Source: Cepaea nemoralis
Taxonomy: Eukaryota > Mollusca > Gastropoda > Stylommatophora > Helicidae
Assembly (NCBI GenBank): GCA_014155875.1
Contig: JACEFZ010014598.1
Coordinates: 186,001 to 250,000, forward strand
Direction: 5' to 3'
DNA length: 64,000 nt
Part shown: in pieces, positions 23,302 through 34,700 of the stretch
Numbering within the stretch: position 1 is the first letter of the stretch
Layout of the letters: each line of letters opens with the position of its first letter
Program-made: the position numbers and the translations under genes
The notes under the pieces: model-generated
What the model saw: only the letters and a program-made list of their open reading frames with translations
What the model was told of the DNA's origin: nothing
Databases searched by the model: none

Positions 23302-23420
23302 AAACCACACACACTCCCACCCACCCACACACACACCCACCCACACCCACCCACCCACACACACACCCACCCACACACACCCACCCACACACACACACCC
23401 ACCCACACACACCCACCCAC
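23302..23420. repeat. (CACCCA/CA)n microsatellite
   Basis: About 120 bp of mixed CACACA and CCCACC units. The opposite strand is GGGTGG-rich. Followed by a short AGAG run. Confidence 0.93.
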
Positions 23421-23829
23421 AGACAGAGAGAGAGAGAGATCCCGAAAAAGATTGGAACCTGCTATGGTCTGTGATGTGACGAAGCCGTTATATTTAGTAG
23501 GTCTGAATGCACGGAGAAATAGGTGGACAGTCTTGTCCTTTGTTAGCAGACGACATATACATACGTCAAAACCTCGTCTGACAGCTCTCATGACATTATC
23601 AGTGGAACTGTAAAAACGCACCCGCCAAGTTAATATAATATTGGTAACATCTATAACACTGCCTGCAAATATGGAAAACTGTATTACAGTCCATGTCATC
23701 ATTTGGAAGCAGAAGGCAAGAATCCAGTGTTGCTACATAATACAAAGATTTAAGGCTGTAATATTATTACAGATTAAAATTTTTGTTTAGTATGTCCTTT
23801 GATAGCTCTTTTTCCCCTATAATTCAGTG

Positions 23830-24245
23830 AGTGTTAATCAATACAGACAAGCTGAATAACATCTGATGGCTGTGGAAATGTGGTTCCTGAGGATGATGCA
23901 AAGAATGCCATGGACAGACAGAAAAACCAATGACCAAGTCTTACAAGAAACAAATGAAAACCGTAAACTGATTAGAGAAATTAGACAAAGACAGTCAAAA
24001 TGTTTTGGCCACGTTATGAGAAGAAATAAATTGGAGAACTTGGTGACAACTGGTGAGATCGAAGGGAAGAGAAAAAGGGGAGGACAGAGAAGTAAATACC
24101 TGGATGGCTTGACCACATTGTATGGTCAAGACAAGTACACTGAGCTGATCCACGATTCTGATGATTGAGTGAGATAGCAAAACATCCCCCCCCCCCCCCC
24201 CCCCCCCCCCATGCTTACCGGCATGACACATGATGATGATGAATC
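23830..24245 (+). mobile_element. RTE-like LINE 3' fragment
   Basis: MAVEMWFLRMMQRMPWTDRK, NDQVLQETNENRKLI, CFGHVMRRNKLENLVTTGEI and RSKYLDGL, then a 25-bp poly-C (24186-24210) and 'acacatgatgatgatgaatc' tail. Close to 4870-5310. Confidence 0.85.
24186..24210. repeat. Poly-C homopolymer (25 bp)
   Basis: Uninterrupted C run within a LINE tail; length may be inaccurate in the assembly. Confidence 0.85.
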
Positions 24246-25129
24246 AATACCTGCAACTGGTTTTGCTCATACTATAATTATATAACCAACGAGGCTTAGA
24301 ATTAAGTGATTAGAAAAGATCAATCTTGAACATCTTCAAAAATAGAAATACCACAGTGTTACCGCCAAGTAAATGGGAACATGTTAAAACGTGAATCACA
24401 TACAGTTATCTTGGAACAGCCATAACATCTGATAGAAGATGCCTTGTAGAAATGAGAACAAGAATAATCACCACAAAGTAGTCTCTTGCAAGATGGAAAC
24501 AATTACTAATAAAAAAGATGTGCCAGTTGTGATAGTCAATATTGTTGTGAGCACGGTCATACAAGGTTTTCAACACATGAATTCATCTTCCACTAACACA
24601 GGAAAATACTGGCCACATATTCTTTCATGCAACCAGGCCTACAAAATGTGGTGATCTTATCACTTCACAGATGAGTAGCAGACTCCTGCTTTGGGACTTG
24701 TTATTTTAAAAAAATAAAAAGTTATCAGTTCCTGTGAGAAAGAGAATCTTAGGATGGCACAGAAACTTGGTAGCACCAGGAAGATATGAATGTGTGTACT
24801 CAAGAATCCCACATGCTATAAATGTTCTTTTATGTACAGATAATTTAGTTTGTTCAGTGCTTATTCTGTCTGCTCACTTTGATTTCCTACTGCTGAGGAA
24901 TTTGTAACGTGCACGTAGGCCCAACTGGTTTTTCACTCTTGTCAAGAATGCAGGGGCTCTGGTCCTAAATCCCAGGATCAAAGGGAGTATATAATACTTT
25001 CCTCATTTTATTTAAAATAAAGAACAATCCGTAGATAGGACTGTCAACAAACTAGATTTGCATGATCCAGACATCTTCATCTGTAAGTCATCTCAGTCAT
25101 TTAAAACACTTATGGCATATCTTGTAGTT

Positions 25130-25355
25130 TGGAGGGAGTTTCCATTGTGAAATGGTTATGCCAACATCCTCATGCTCTGAAGGTTGTGGATTCAATTCCA
25201 GCCTGTGTCGTTCAGTTCACAAGTGCTATTTTCTCGGAGACTCCTCAGGATCATCGCTGGAGCTACTGAGTTTGTGCTTTGTGCGACTCTTTCCACAGTC
25301 CGCCATGTAGAAACAGACTGAGTCATATGGGAAAAAACCTGGAGCCTTTAAAATA
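25130..25355 (+). mobile_element. SINE-C copy
   Basis: Degenerate B box 'ggattcaattcc', core 'cgctggagctactgagtttg' and 'gactgagtcatatgggaaaa'. Lies about 300 bp upstream of receptor exon 1. Confidence 0.82.
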
Positions 25356-25629
25356 ATTTTTCTTCTAATCCTTATAGTTAAGATCTATCAAAAGATACTA
25401 AATTATTTAGGAATTAGAGATGAAAATAAAAACTGTTCTCATATTATTCTTGATGTAATTTTTGTTACTTGAAATCTTGTCTGACAGTCTATATTTGTGT
25501 AGCATGTTTACATTGATTGTTTAAGCTGGAAAATTTGAGTGATGGTGAAATAAATATATGAACTCCACATACTTGTTTTTTCATTAAAACCAGCAGACTT
25601 CATAGTTTGCAGCTAACCGGGAGTTGTTC

Positions 25630-25738
25630 ATGAGCAACAAATGTGAACACATCTATGATATGGCTCAACTACGAATGCCACAACCAGAAGGCATCATTTT
25701 GGTGATATTATCGGCTTTGATGTTGACTTGTTGTGCAC
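25630..25738 (+). CDS. Receptor exon 1: start and signal peptide
   Basis: ATG at 25630 is the first Met after an in-frame TAG at 25603. It encodes 36 residues plus 1 nt and ends at donor GTAAGTAG. Residues 16-36 (MPQPEGIILVILSALMLTCC then A) form a typical signal peptide: short N-region, hydrophobic stretch, small residues before cleavage. In-frame Mets at residues 11 and 16 could also start it; Met16 gives the most canonical signal. No initiator context or TATA box could be established. Confidence 0.75.
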
Positions 25739-28700
25739 GTAAGTAGATTAATGTTTGATGCACATTTTATATTTGTATCTGTGTAATAACAGTCCATGGG
25801 AATCTCAGTATATGAATTTTTATGCTTCACCTCGACACCGCAAGATGCAAGAGGATCAAGATGAGATGAGATGAAAGGAGATGACTTTTTTAAACATTAC
25901 TTTCTCATGGCATGCTTTCCAGGGAGCATTATCTTTCCGACCTGACTGCTTTTCTGAGCTGATGTCTGTTTAACTCAGAATCTCTGTAGGAGCTCCTTTC
26001 TTAAGACAGTTGGGACTAAATCTGTTTAACTTTCTTTACAGTAGAGTGAGGTTATAATGATAACCCAGGCTTCCTTGGTGAAACCTCACTTCAAGAGACA
26101 GAATCATACACCTATCTAGACAGCAATGCAGAGAAAGACCGGGAAACAGATACAGATATCAAAATGAGAATACAAAAAGGCAAGATGAGCTTTTAAAGCA
26201 CTTGGAAATTTATAAACAATATAAAATAACACAAAGTATTGAAGCTTTCCAGAACGCTACGGTGACTAGCCGTGATCAGCAGACAAATACATAGACTAAA
26301 CACAACATATAATCACGGATAGGACCCTCCAGTGACTACATTGAGGCATAAGAACAGGAAGAGAAGAATGAAAAGAGGGAAAAATTAGAACAATGAAGAG
26401 AAAATGAGAATTTGAAGGGAAACAAATGTTGCTACTTATCTCAGAATCCCAGGATAGTAACAGGAATTCACCTTGATGCTCTTAAATAGTCAGCCATGGG
26501 AGTCTGTGGTGTCAAGGTGACTGGGATAGGGGATGGTAACAGTTCAGTGAAGATCCAAGGTAAATGAGCGGAAGTGGTACATGAAAAAGCGGTCTCCAAG
26601 TTGCTTACCTGTCAGTCATATGCGTTATATTAACCCTTAACCTGTCTTGTTGTTTAAATGTTCATTCTCCTGACTGTTATTCAACCCATACACACCCTAT
26701 TTGTAGTACACAACAACCACAACCGCATGTCAGACATTAAAACAAACAACTGCACACACAATCTGGCTCGTGACAACCACACTGGCTCCTTTTACTTTCC
26801 ATTACATGTCCTGGTACCCATTTTAGGATAGGTCAACCTAGGGGATGAGGTCTAAACAAGTTAGTTGCATGTCCTTTACAGGATGTAGCAGTCAACTCCA
26901 GCATTTTTTGACTGTTCGTGATTCTTGGGAAAGTTTACTTTCGGTAGTTTGCCAATGCTTTCTGAACAACCGACACCCATACTATTTCATAAAAAAATTA
27001 ATGTAAGGTAGTCTGCTGCCAAATCGCGCCAGCTGTGTTTCGAATGCAGTATGCAGGATTACGAACTACGTCCTTAACCCCTTCGCAACGGGGCTGAGAT
27101 AAGTTTTTAAACATCCCTTATCAAGAGGGGTTTGAATACTTGACCACTGAGTTGACATGCATGCATTCTTGCCACTGCATTACACTGAATCCCTTATGGA
27201 TATATAAATTATTTAATGATATGTTGCAATTACTTTTTGTCTTCATGTAGATTTAAACCAAAATTTATTTGTTTTTATTTACACTATATTATCTCTTACT
27301 TTATGTCATCTGTTACACAGAGACCCCATGCCAGAACAGAAACTGTCCCCTCAGCACATATTGCACAGAGAGAGCAAATGGAAGCGCTGCCTGTATCCGT
27401 ATGTATTTGTATCAGTAGTAAATGTGTATTTAATGTAAGGTATTTGAAAGTGTTGCATGTATCTGCATATATTAACATCAGTAGTAAATGTGAGCTGGCT
27501 TCCTGGCCTAGAGGTTAGTGACTTTTCTCAGTAATCTCGTATACTCTCGCAAGTAACGTGACGACGGTGAGAATCACCAATGGTTCGAATCGCGTCAGTA
27601 ACTTACGGGGTATGTGAGCCGGCCGCTCAGAAAGCAATGGCAAACTACTGAGCGTAATCTTGCCAAGAAATCAACAATCAGCTGAAAGATGCTGATGTTG
27701 ACAGTGATGTCCTGTAAAGGATATGCAAAACATTTTTAGTAAATGTGTATTTCTTCTTCTGCGTTCATCCGGAGTTTTTTTCAGACGTGATTTTATCCCA
27801 CACAAGTTCTATAGGGTTAAAATGAGAAAAGGTACGGCGGAAGTCTCAAGCACCCATGACGATGCTCTTCTATCAACTTGTCGATTTGATATTTTTTTGC
27901 TTTTTGGCGTCTGTTTTATAAGGGACAACAATTCTAGCTAGAAATACGTTTCTGGAAATTGTATGTTTTCCATTCGGAGCTATATCTTTTGTTTACAGCA
28001 GAGCTGCGTTCTTGCGCCATTAGGCCAACACATCCGACTTCTGCGGGCATTTTTTGACCGGGTTAACCTTCCCGGGTAAATGTGTATTTAATGTAAGGTA
28101 TTTTAAAGTGTTTTGTTTATCCAATAGTAAATATGTTTATTCATGCAAGATATTTTAAAGTGATGCAACTCACATCAATAGTAAATGTGTATTTAATGTA
28201 AGGTATTTTAAAGTGTTTTGTTTATCCAATAGTAAATATGTTTATTCATGCAAGATATTTTAAAGTGATGCAACCCACATCAATAGTAAATGTGTATTTA
28301 ATGTAAGGTATTTTAAAGTGTTTTGTTTATCCAATAGTAAATATGTTTATTCATGCAAGATATTTTAAAGTGATGCAACTCACATCAATAGTAAATGTGT
28401 ATTTAATGTAAGGTATTTTAAAGTGTTTTGATTATCCAATAGTAAATATGTTTATTCATGCAAGATATTTTAAAGTGATGCAAGTTACATCAATAGTAAA
28501 TGTGTATATTAATGCAGTCAACCTAAGCAGTTGTTGACTGCTTGTGATGTCTTGGCAAGTTTTACGTTGAGTACTGGCCAAGGGGTTAACAACATTGCTT
28601 GTAATCCTGTATATCCACGTGGGGAAACAACAGCTGCGAGAATTGGCAGCGGTTCGCACTGTGCTATTAACTTACGGGGGTATGTGAGTCGGTCATTCAG

Positions 28701-31700
28701 AAAGCAATGGCAAACTATTGAACGTAAAACTTGCCTAGTACGTCAACAGCAGCTGAAAAATGCTAGTGTTGACTGCAATGTCCTGTAAGGGATTTGCAAC
28801 ATAAAAATAAAAATAAAGTTTGCCATTGATTTTTAAATGACCAGCATTCATATCTTTGCATGAAATACCAGCACAAGACAGTATATTAATGCAAGGTATT
28901 TTGAAGTATGGCGTGTATCTACATGTATTCACATCAATAGTGAATGTGTATACTAGTGCAAGGTATTTTGAAGTATGGCTTGTATCCACATGTATTCACA
29001 TCAATAATCAATGTGTATATTAATGCAAGGTATTTTACAGTTTTTTATTTATCCATATGTATTCACAACAATAATAAACGTGTTGTATTCATATGAGATA
29101 TTTTAAAGTTTTGTGTATATCTGTTTGTATTAACAACAATAATAAGTGTATATGATTGCAAGACATGGCAGTAATAAACGTAATTGAAACATTGTTGATA
29201 CCCACATGCTGTAAGAACGATGTCACTGCACATTGGGGCCAGCATTATAAACATTGTATGGATACATTATATCCTAGAAGGTTAGGCTTCTTGTCCTTTA
29301 CCTCCAGGATCTGTGAGAGTATTTTTTTTGGGGGTGCTCGCTCGCTTTGAACTCAAGCGTAGTCCATACACACTACTTCTAGTAGTGGTGGACTGAATTT
29401 TTGTGTGTGGATTAGCTTTCCCTATTAACAGTGTCCCTCGCCATCAGGCGAACCCACTCCAACTTCAGAGGTACTTGTAATTTACGTCCCCACGTCAAGG
29501 ACGAGTGTGGGAGTATAACATTGGTTCCTTACTTGTTTAGTCTCAAAACAGTTTCCTGATATTGGTCTGTAATGCAATGGCACTGTCACATTGTGTAGGC
29601 CTGAAATCAAGGAGGAATAGGTGGCTAATCTGACGCTCACTTTGGCAAGCGACAAGTCCAGGCATCGAACCCATGTCCAACATTGCATGACTCATTGCTC
29701 ATGACATTACCAGAGCTGTTTGCTATGTGCTTCACTGGTGTGCCCGTTTCTTACTTTGTAAAAAAAAAATACACAGCTTCGCAGTGGGGATTTATACGTT
29801 CACTTTGTACTCAAACGTAGTCCATACATGTGCTGCTACTTTAGTGCACTGGACTGATTTTTGCATGTGGATTATCTTTCCTTATTACCACTATTTCTCG
29901 CTATCAGGCAAAGCCATTCTGACTTCTGAGGTACTTGTAATTTAAAAATTTTTAATAAGGGCCATAGCCGCAGAGTAGTGACATAATTTATGTTCCCAGG
30001 TCAAGGACATAATTGAGTCTGATGTGGGAATTGTACAGCTAGCCCACTGGAGAAGGAAGACTAATTGGGAATTTGCAATGAAATTGGAGTTTAAAGGAAC
30101 TGGCTAGGATGACATTATTATGGACAGAGGTAAATAAACAGTTGAAGCAGAAGAAAAATGGAAGAAGAAGAAGAAGAAGAAGAAGCAGAAGAAGAAGAAG
30201 AAGAAGAAGAAGAAGAAGAAGAAGAAGAAGAAGAAGAAGAAGAAGAAGAAGAAGAAGAAGAAGAAGAAGAAGCAGGAGGAGGAGGAGGTGGTGGAGGAGG
30301 AGAAGGAGGAGGAGGAGGAGAAGAAGAAGAAGACAAGAAGAAGAAGATTACAAGAAAAAGAGGAACGCAAGAAGAAGAACACAAGAAGAAGAAGCAGGTT
30401 TAGGATGGGAGAATGAGGGGAAAAGAAAAAGGTAGATATCTTCTGGGATTAGGCCCCTTGGTATATCATCACAGCCTGGTGACTTGCCTTGTTTGAGACT
30501 TGGCACTCCTGATAATACACCATCTAACAAATGTTGTCTTTTACATTATGTCCTCCATGTTTGTCATTTTCTTTTAATTTTCTTTGTTCCCTGTTCCTTG
30601 GTGGTTGTTCCCCCCCCCCCCCCCTTAATAAGATGTGCTTTGCATAAAAAATTGTGTCTTAACTATTTGTCGATACTGAATGATCAATAGTATTACTGTT
30701 AGAGTACCTAAAATTTGATGTTAGTCAGCTTACGTCGTTATTTTGTTTTATTCTCAGAATGTGATGTTTCATGTGTAAGCTGTTTTGGACCTGGCCCAGA
30801 AATGTGCAGTGGGTGTAAAATTGGTTACGCTGTAAAACCTCAGGGAGATTTAAGAACTTGTATGCGTAAGTGACATTTAATTTATAATCGTGTTTATTTA
30901 CATTAAACGCGGTCAATTAGTTAATATGAAAACTGAAAAGATATGGTTGTTCAGATTTTATGCAGAATTTTTTTCTGTTTAATTTCTTCAAACACAACGG
31001 TTTGTTTTTCAAAAATTTTTTCAAATGTACATGTTGTAAAATGTTAGTTATAAAGGAAATATTATAAAATTATGACTACAACAAAATGAAACAAAATAAT
31101 AATTCTATTGAACCATAAATACTGGTTCCATTCTTTTGATCAAATCTTTAAGTAAATTTTCTTATGCTGTTTCTGCAATTATTTATCAAACTCAAGCAAT
31201 CTACACTTGTATGGTTTATTTTGCTATATTATTATAACTAATCATTAGTAAAGTGTAAATATAAAATATAATATATGGTTCTGTACTAGGTAAACAGGGA
31301 GTAGATGGACATTGCTGACATGTTTAATTTATGTTTCATTAGTGTTAGTGTTTCTTTCACAACTAGGTGCACACAGACAGGCAGACAGAGGAGACACACA
31401 GTGAGACAAAGAAAAACAGAATGAGTTGGAGAAAGAGACAAACAGAAATAGAGACAGACAAGACAGAAACAGACAGGTAGAGAGACATTTAGACGGAGAC
31501 AGACAAATAGAGAGATAGAACGTGACAAACAGAGAGAGGAACAATCAAAGAATGACATGCTAAGACATACAGAGAGAGAGATATAGAGACAGACAGATAG
31601 AGATAGAGACAGTCTGAATGAGAGAAAGAGAGAGAGAGAGCGAGAGAGGTAGTTAGGAAGATTACCTCAAACATTAAAAAACACTGTTGTTCTATTCAGC

Positions 31701-34700
31701 ATGTGATGTTGGCTTGTATGGAGACAACTTTACTTCTAAATGTTGTTCTATTCAGCATGTGATGTTGGCTTGTATGGAGACAGCTGTACTTCTAAAAGTT
31801 GTTCTATTCAGCATGTGATGGTGGCTTGTATGGAGACAGCTGTACTTCTAAATGTTGTTCTATTCAGCATGTGATGGTGGCTTGTATGGAGACAGCTGTA
31901 CTTCTAAATGTTGTTCTATTCAGCATGTAATTGTGGCTTGTATGGAGACCGCTGTACTTCTAAATGTTGTTCTATTCAGCATGTAATGGTGGCTTGTATG
32001 GAGACAGCTGTACTTCTAAATGTTGTTCTATTCAGCATGTAATGGTGGCTTGTATGGAGACAGCTATACTTCTAAATGTTGTTCTATTCAGCATGTGATG
32101 ATGGTTTGTATGGAGACAACTGTACTTCTAAATGTCACTGCCTCAACAACGAGCTGTGTAACAAGACAAACGGGCTGTGCATGGGCTGGAAATGTGACCG
32201 GGGCTACACAGGTCTGCCATTTTGTCAGGAATGTAAGTATTGGGCTTTGATTTTCTTTAAATTACATTTTCATTAAATGTAACGGTACTTACACAAATAT
32301 AGAGCACGTTGGTGTTATGATCATGACATTATGCTATCCCCAAGCTTTGTGCTGTGGGGAAGTATAACTCCATTCCTTGTCTGGTTGTAGTTATTATGCC
32401 TTTTTTGGGGGCACAATGTAACAAATTATCGTCTGTCAAGGCAGCCAGGTGCCAGTGTGTGTGTGGCATTAGCGTGGTTAGATAAGGGATTGATGTCAGC
32501 TCTCATTACTCACTTATGTTCGGGAAAGCTCCATGCATCTACATTAGGTTACTGCTGTGGGACTTGAGTTTGTTCTATATAAGCAAATAAACTTAAAAAC
32601 TCCAGGCAGAAATAGGCGGAGATTTTCAACGGCTAGAGAGATAATGAGATTAAAGACACTGGAAAACATCACCATGGCTGGAAAATCAGCAACTGAAGAG
32701 GTGGAGGCAGACTGAAAGAAATGATGCTAGTTGGCCTAAGACAGTGGCATGGATGAATATTATCAAATAGACAATTACCACTTTATGAAAGCCTACACCA
32801 TTTGGCAGGACACATGATAAGGATGAGAAAACCTTAGCCGCAAAATCTAACTAATAATGCATAAAGTCATCGGAAAAAGGAAATACAAATAAATCAAGAT
32901 GAAAAGAGGCTCTTAGCCTAGAAGCATACAGATATGATTGAGAGAGGGTCACATTTAGATTGGGGGAATTAGAGACAGAATACTGATAAGGAAAAAATAT
33001 AAAATGAACTACAAAAGATAGCAGAGGGTGGGAGAACTTAACATGAGTGGTTCAGTTTCTATAGAATTGAAAAAGAAGAGGAGGAAGAAGAAGAAAAAGA
33101 AGAAGAGAAGGAACGAATGAACAATTGAACTTTATTTCAAAGAGTCACAAATTGAGCACGCAGGTCCGCCTTACATTTGGGCCTTACATCAATTATCTAT
33201 TGTGCATATTACATTCACATAGGAAAAACGCTGTCAAATGAATGCAGAGCAGAAGGAGCAGCACAAGATGGTTGAGATGGGGAAGAAGAAAAAGCTGAAA
33301 ATGAAGAAATGAAGAAAATGTGGTAGAGAAAGATTTTTTCTTTTTTTGCATATCCTTTACAGGACATCGCTGTCAACACCGGCATCTTTCAGCTGTATGT
33401 TGATTTCTTGGCAAGATTACGCTCAGTAGTTTGCCATTGCTTTCTGAGCGGCCGGCTCACATACCCCGTAAGTTAATGATGCGATTCGAACCACTGCTGA
33501 TTCTAACCGTCATCACGTTGCCGACGAGAGTATACGAGATTACGGAGAAAAGTCATAACCTCTAAGCCACGAAGCCGGCAGAGAAAGATTACGATGAAGA
33601 ATTGTAATAACATTTCTCACCTGAATTTATCTCTTAAACCCCAGAGGGCAGCCAAATGGGACAACAAATAATATGAAGGCTACATAAAATACTTCATGCT
33701 AGCGGCATGCTCCCAAAGAAGATAGGGTAAATCAGTTGTGTACAATCAGTTATACACATTTGGATCATAAGCAAACGTACATTCATACGAGCCATGTATT
33801 TTGCTTAATCTAATTTCTGAGACTCAACTACTGAATTGAGTTAGTCAAGAACTAACAAAGTCCCAATACTAATTGCAGTCTGATTATATATCTGATCTGA
33901 GACAGGTGATTGTGTGAGATGCTGAACCATGACTGCAGGCATCTATCAGCATGACATATGATGCTGATGTACCCATGGACCTGATCTGAGATTGATGATT
34001 GTGTGAGATGATGAACAATATTTCTGTTGTCATTCCAGTTTGTTTAAATGTGTCAGGTCTTAGTCAGATATGACTGAGCTACCGTATAACAGTAGACGGT
34101 ACTACCTGCTTTCTGTTAGCGCCGAACGTTGGGCGGCGCTTACCAAACCCGACACCCCACATTGTGCCAATGGCTTCAGGCGGAAGAGCGCAATTGGGAG
34201 GGTATAAGCGTTACCCTGGTGCTAGGAAATGCAAGCTAAAGACAAAATGTCATGGCAGGGGAGACCAGGCCCTAAGCCTTGGTTGGCGGCTGGTCTAGGA
34301 TCGAAGCTCCGACAGGCGGACAGTTAGAGCATTGCTTTGCTGATCCAGCAACTTCTGCAGCTTGTCTTGTTCCAGATGTAGGGGTGTTAACTTTCCTCTG
34401 GAGTGAACTAGGCAGGCCGAGAGAGGGATCATGCTTCATGGGCAACACATGATCTCTATATTTTAGCCCAGGCTTTGTGCTATGGGACATTTACAGCGCA
34501 AATTGGCCTTATCAGTCACATTCGCTACCGCCATGGGTAAAAGTTATTATCCTTTTTAAAGTACAAACTATCGTCTGTCAAGACGGCAAGGTGCCAATGT
34601 GTATTCCAGTTTTTCCAGTTGGTACTTTTGGTCTTGAATGTCTTAATGAATGTGTCTTATCTACCTGTTGTCATTCAAGTTTGTCCAGTTGGTACTTTTT

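Larger units (their letters stand above)
21796..25629. other. Intergenic region upstream of the receptor gene
   Basis: Holds a tRNA-headed SINE candidate (21958-22260; B box ggttcgaatcc near 22010), a C/A-rich microsatellite, a LINE fragment with a poly-C tract, LINE fragment traces to 24500 and a SINE-C copy. From 22300 to 23240 there is AT-rich unique-looking sequence with only a 55-codon open frame of no recognised type. No promoter was identified for the receptor gene. Confidence 0.5.
27386..29165. repeat. Exon-2 donor-derived repeat array in intron 2
   Basis: The exon-2 end and donor (gcctgtatccgtatgtattt, then 'atcagtagtaaatgtg') recur as 'gcatgtatctgcatatatta' + 'acatcagtagtaaatgtg' at 27450-27492, and in diverged form at 28905-29070 (cttgtatccacatgtattc). 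The array is broken by a SINE (27493-27737), a 324-bp insertion (27753-28076) and a fold-back SINE (28514-28800). It includes a homogenised 105-bp sub-array. Confidence 0.8.

Noticed and set aside
30104..30435. Poly-Glu, poly-Arg and poly-Ser frames
   Set aside because: Produced by the (GAA)n microsatellite.
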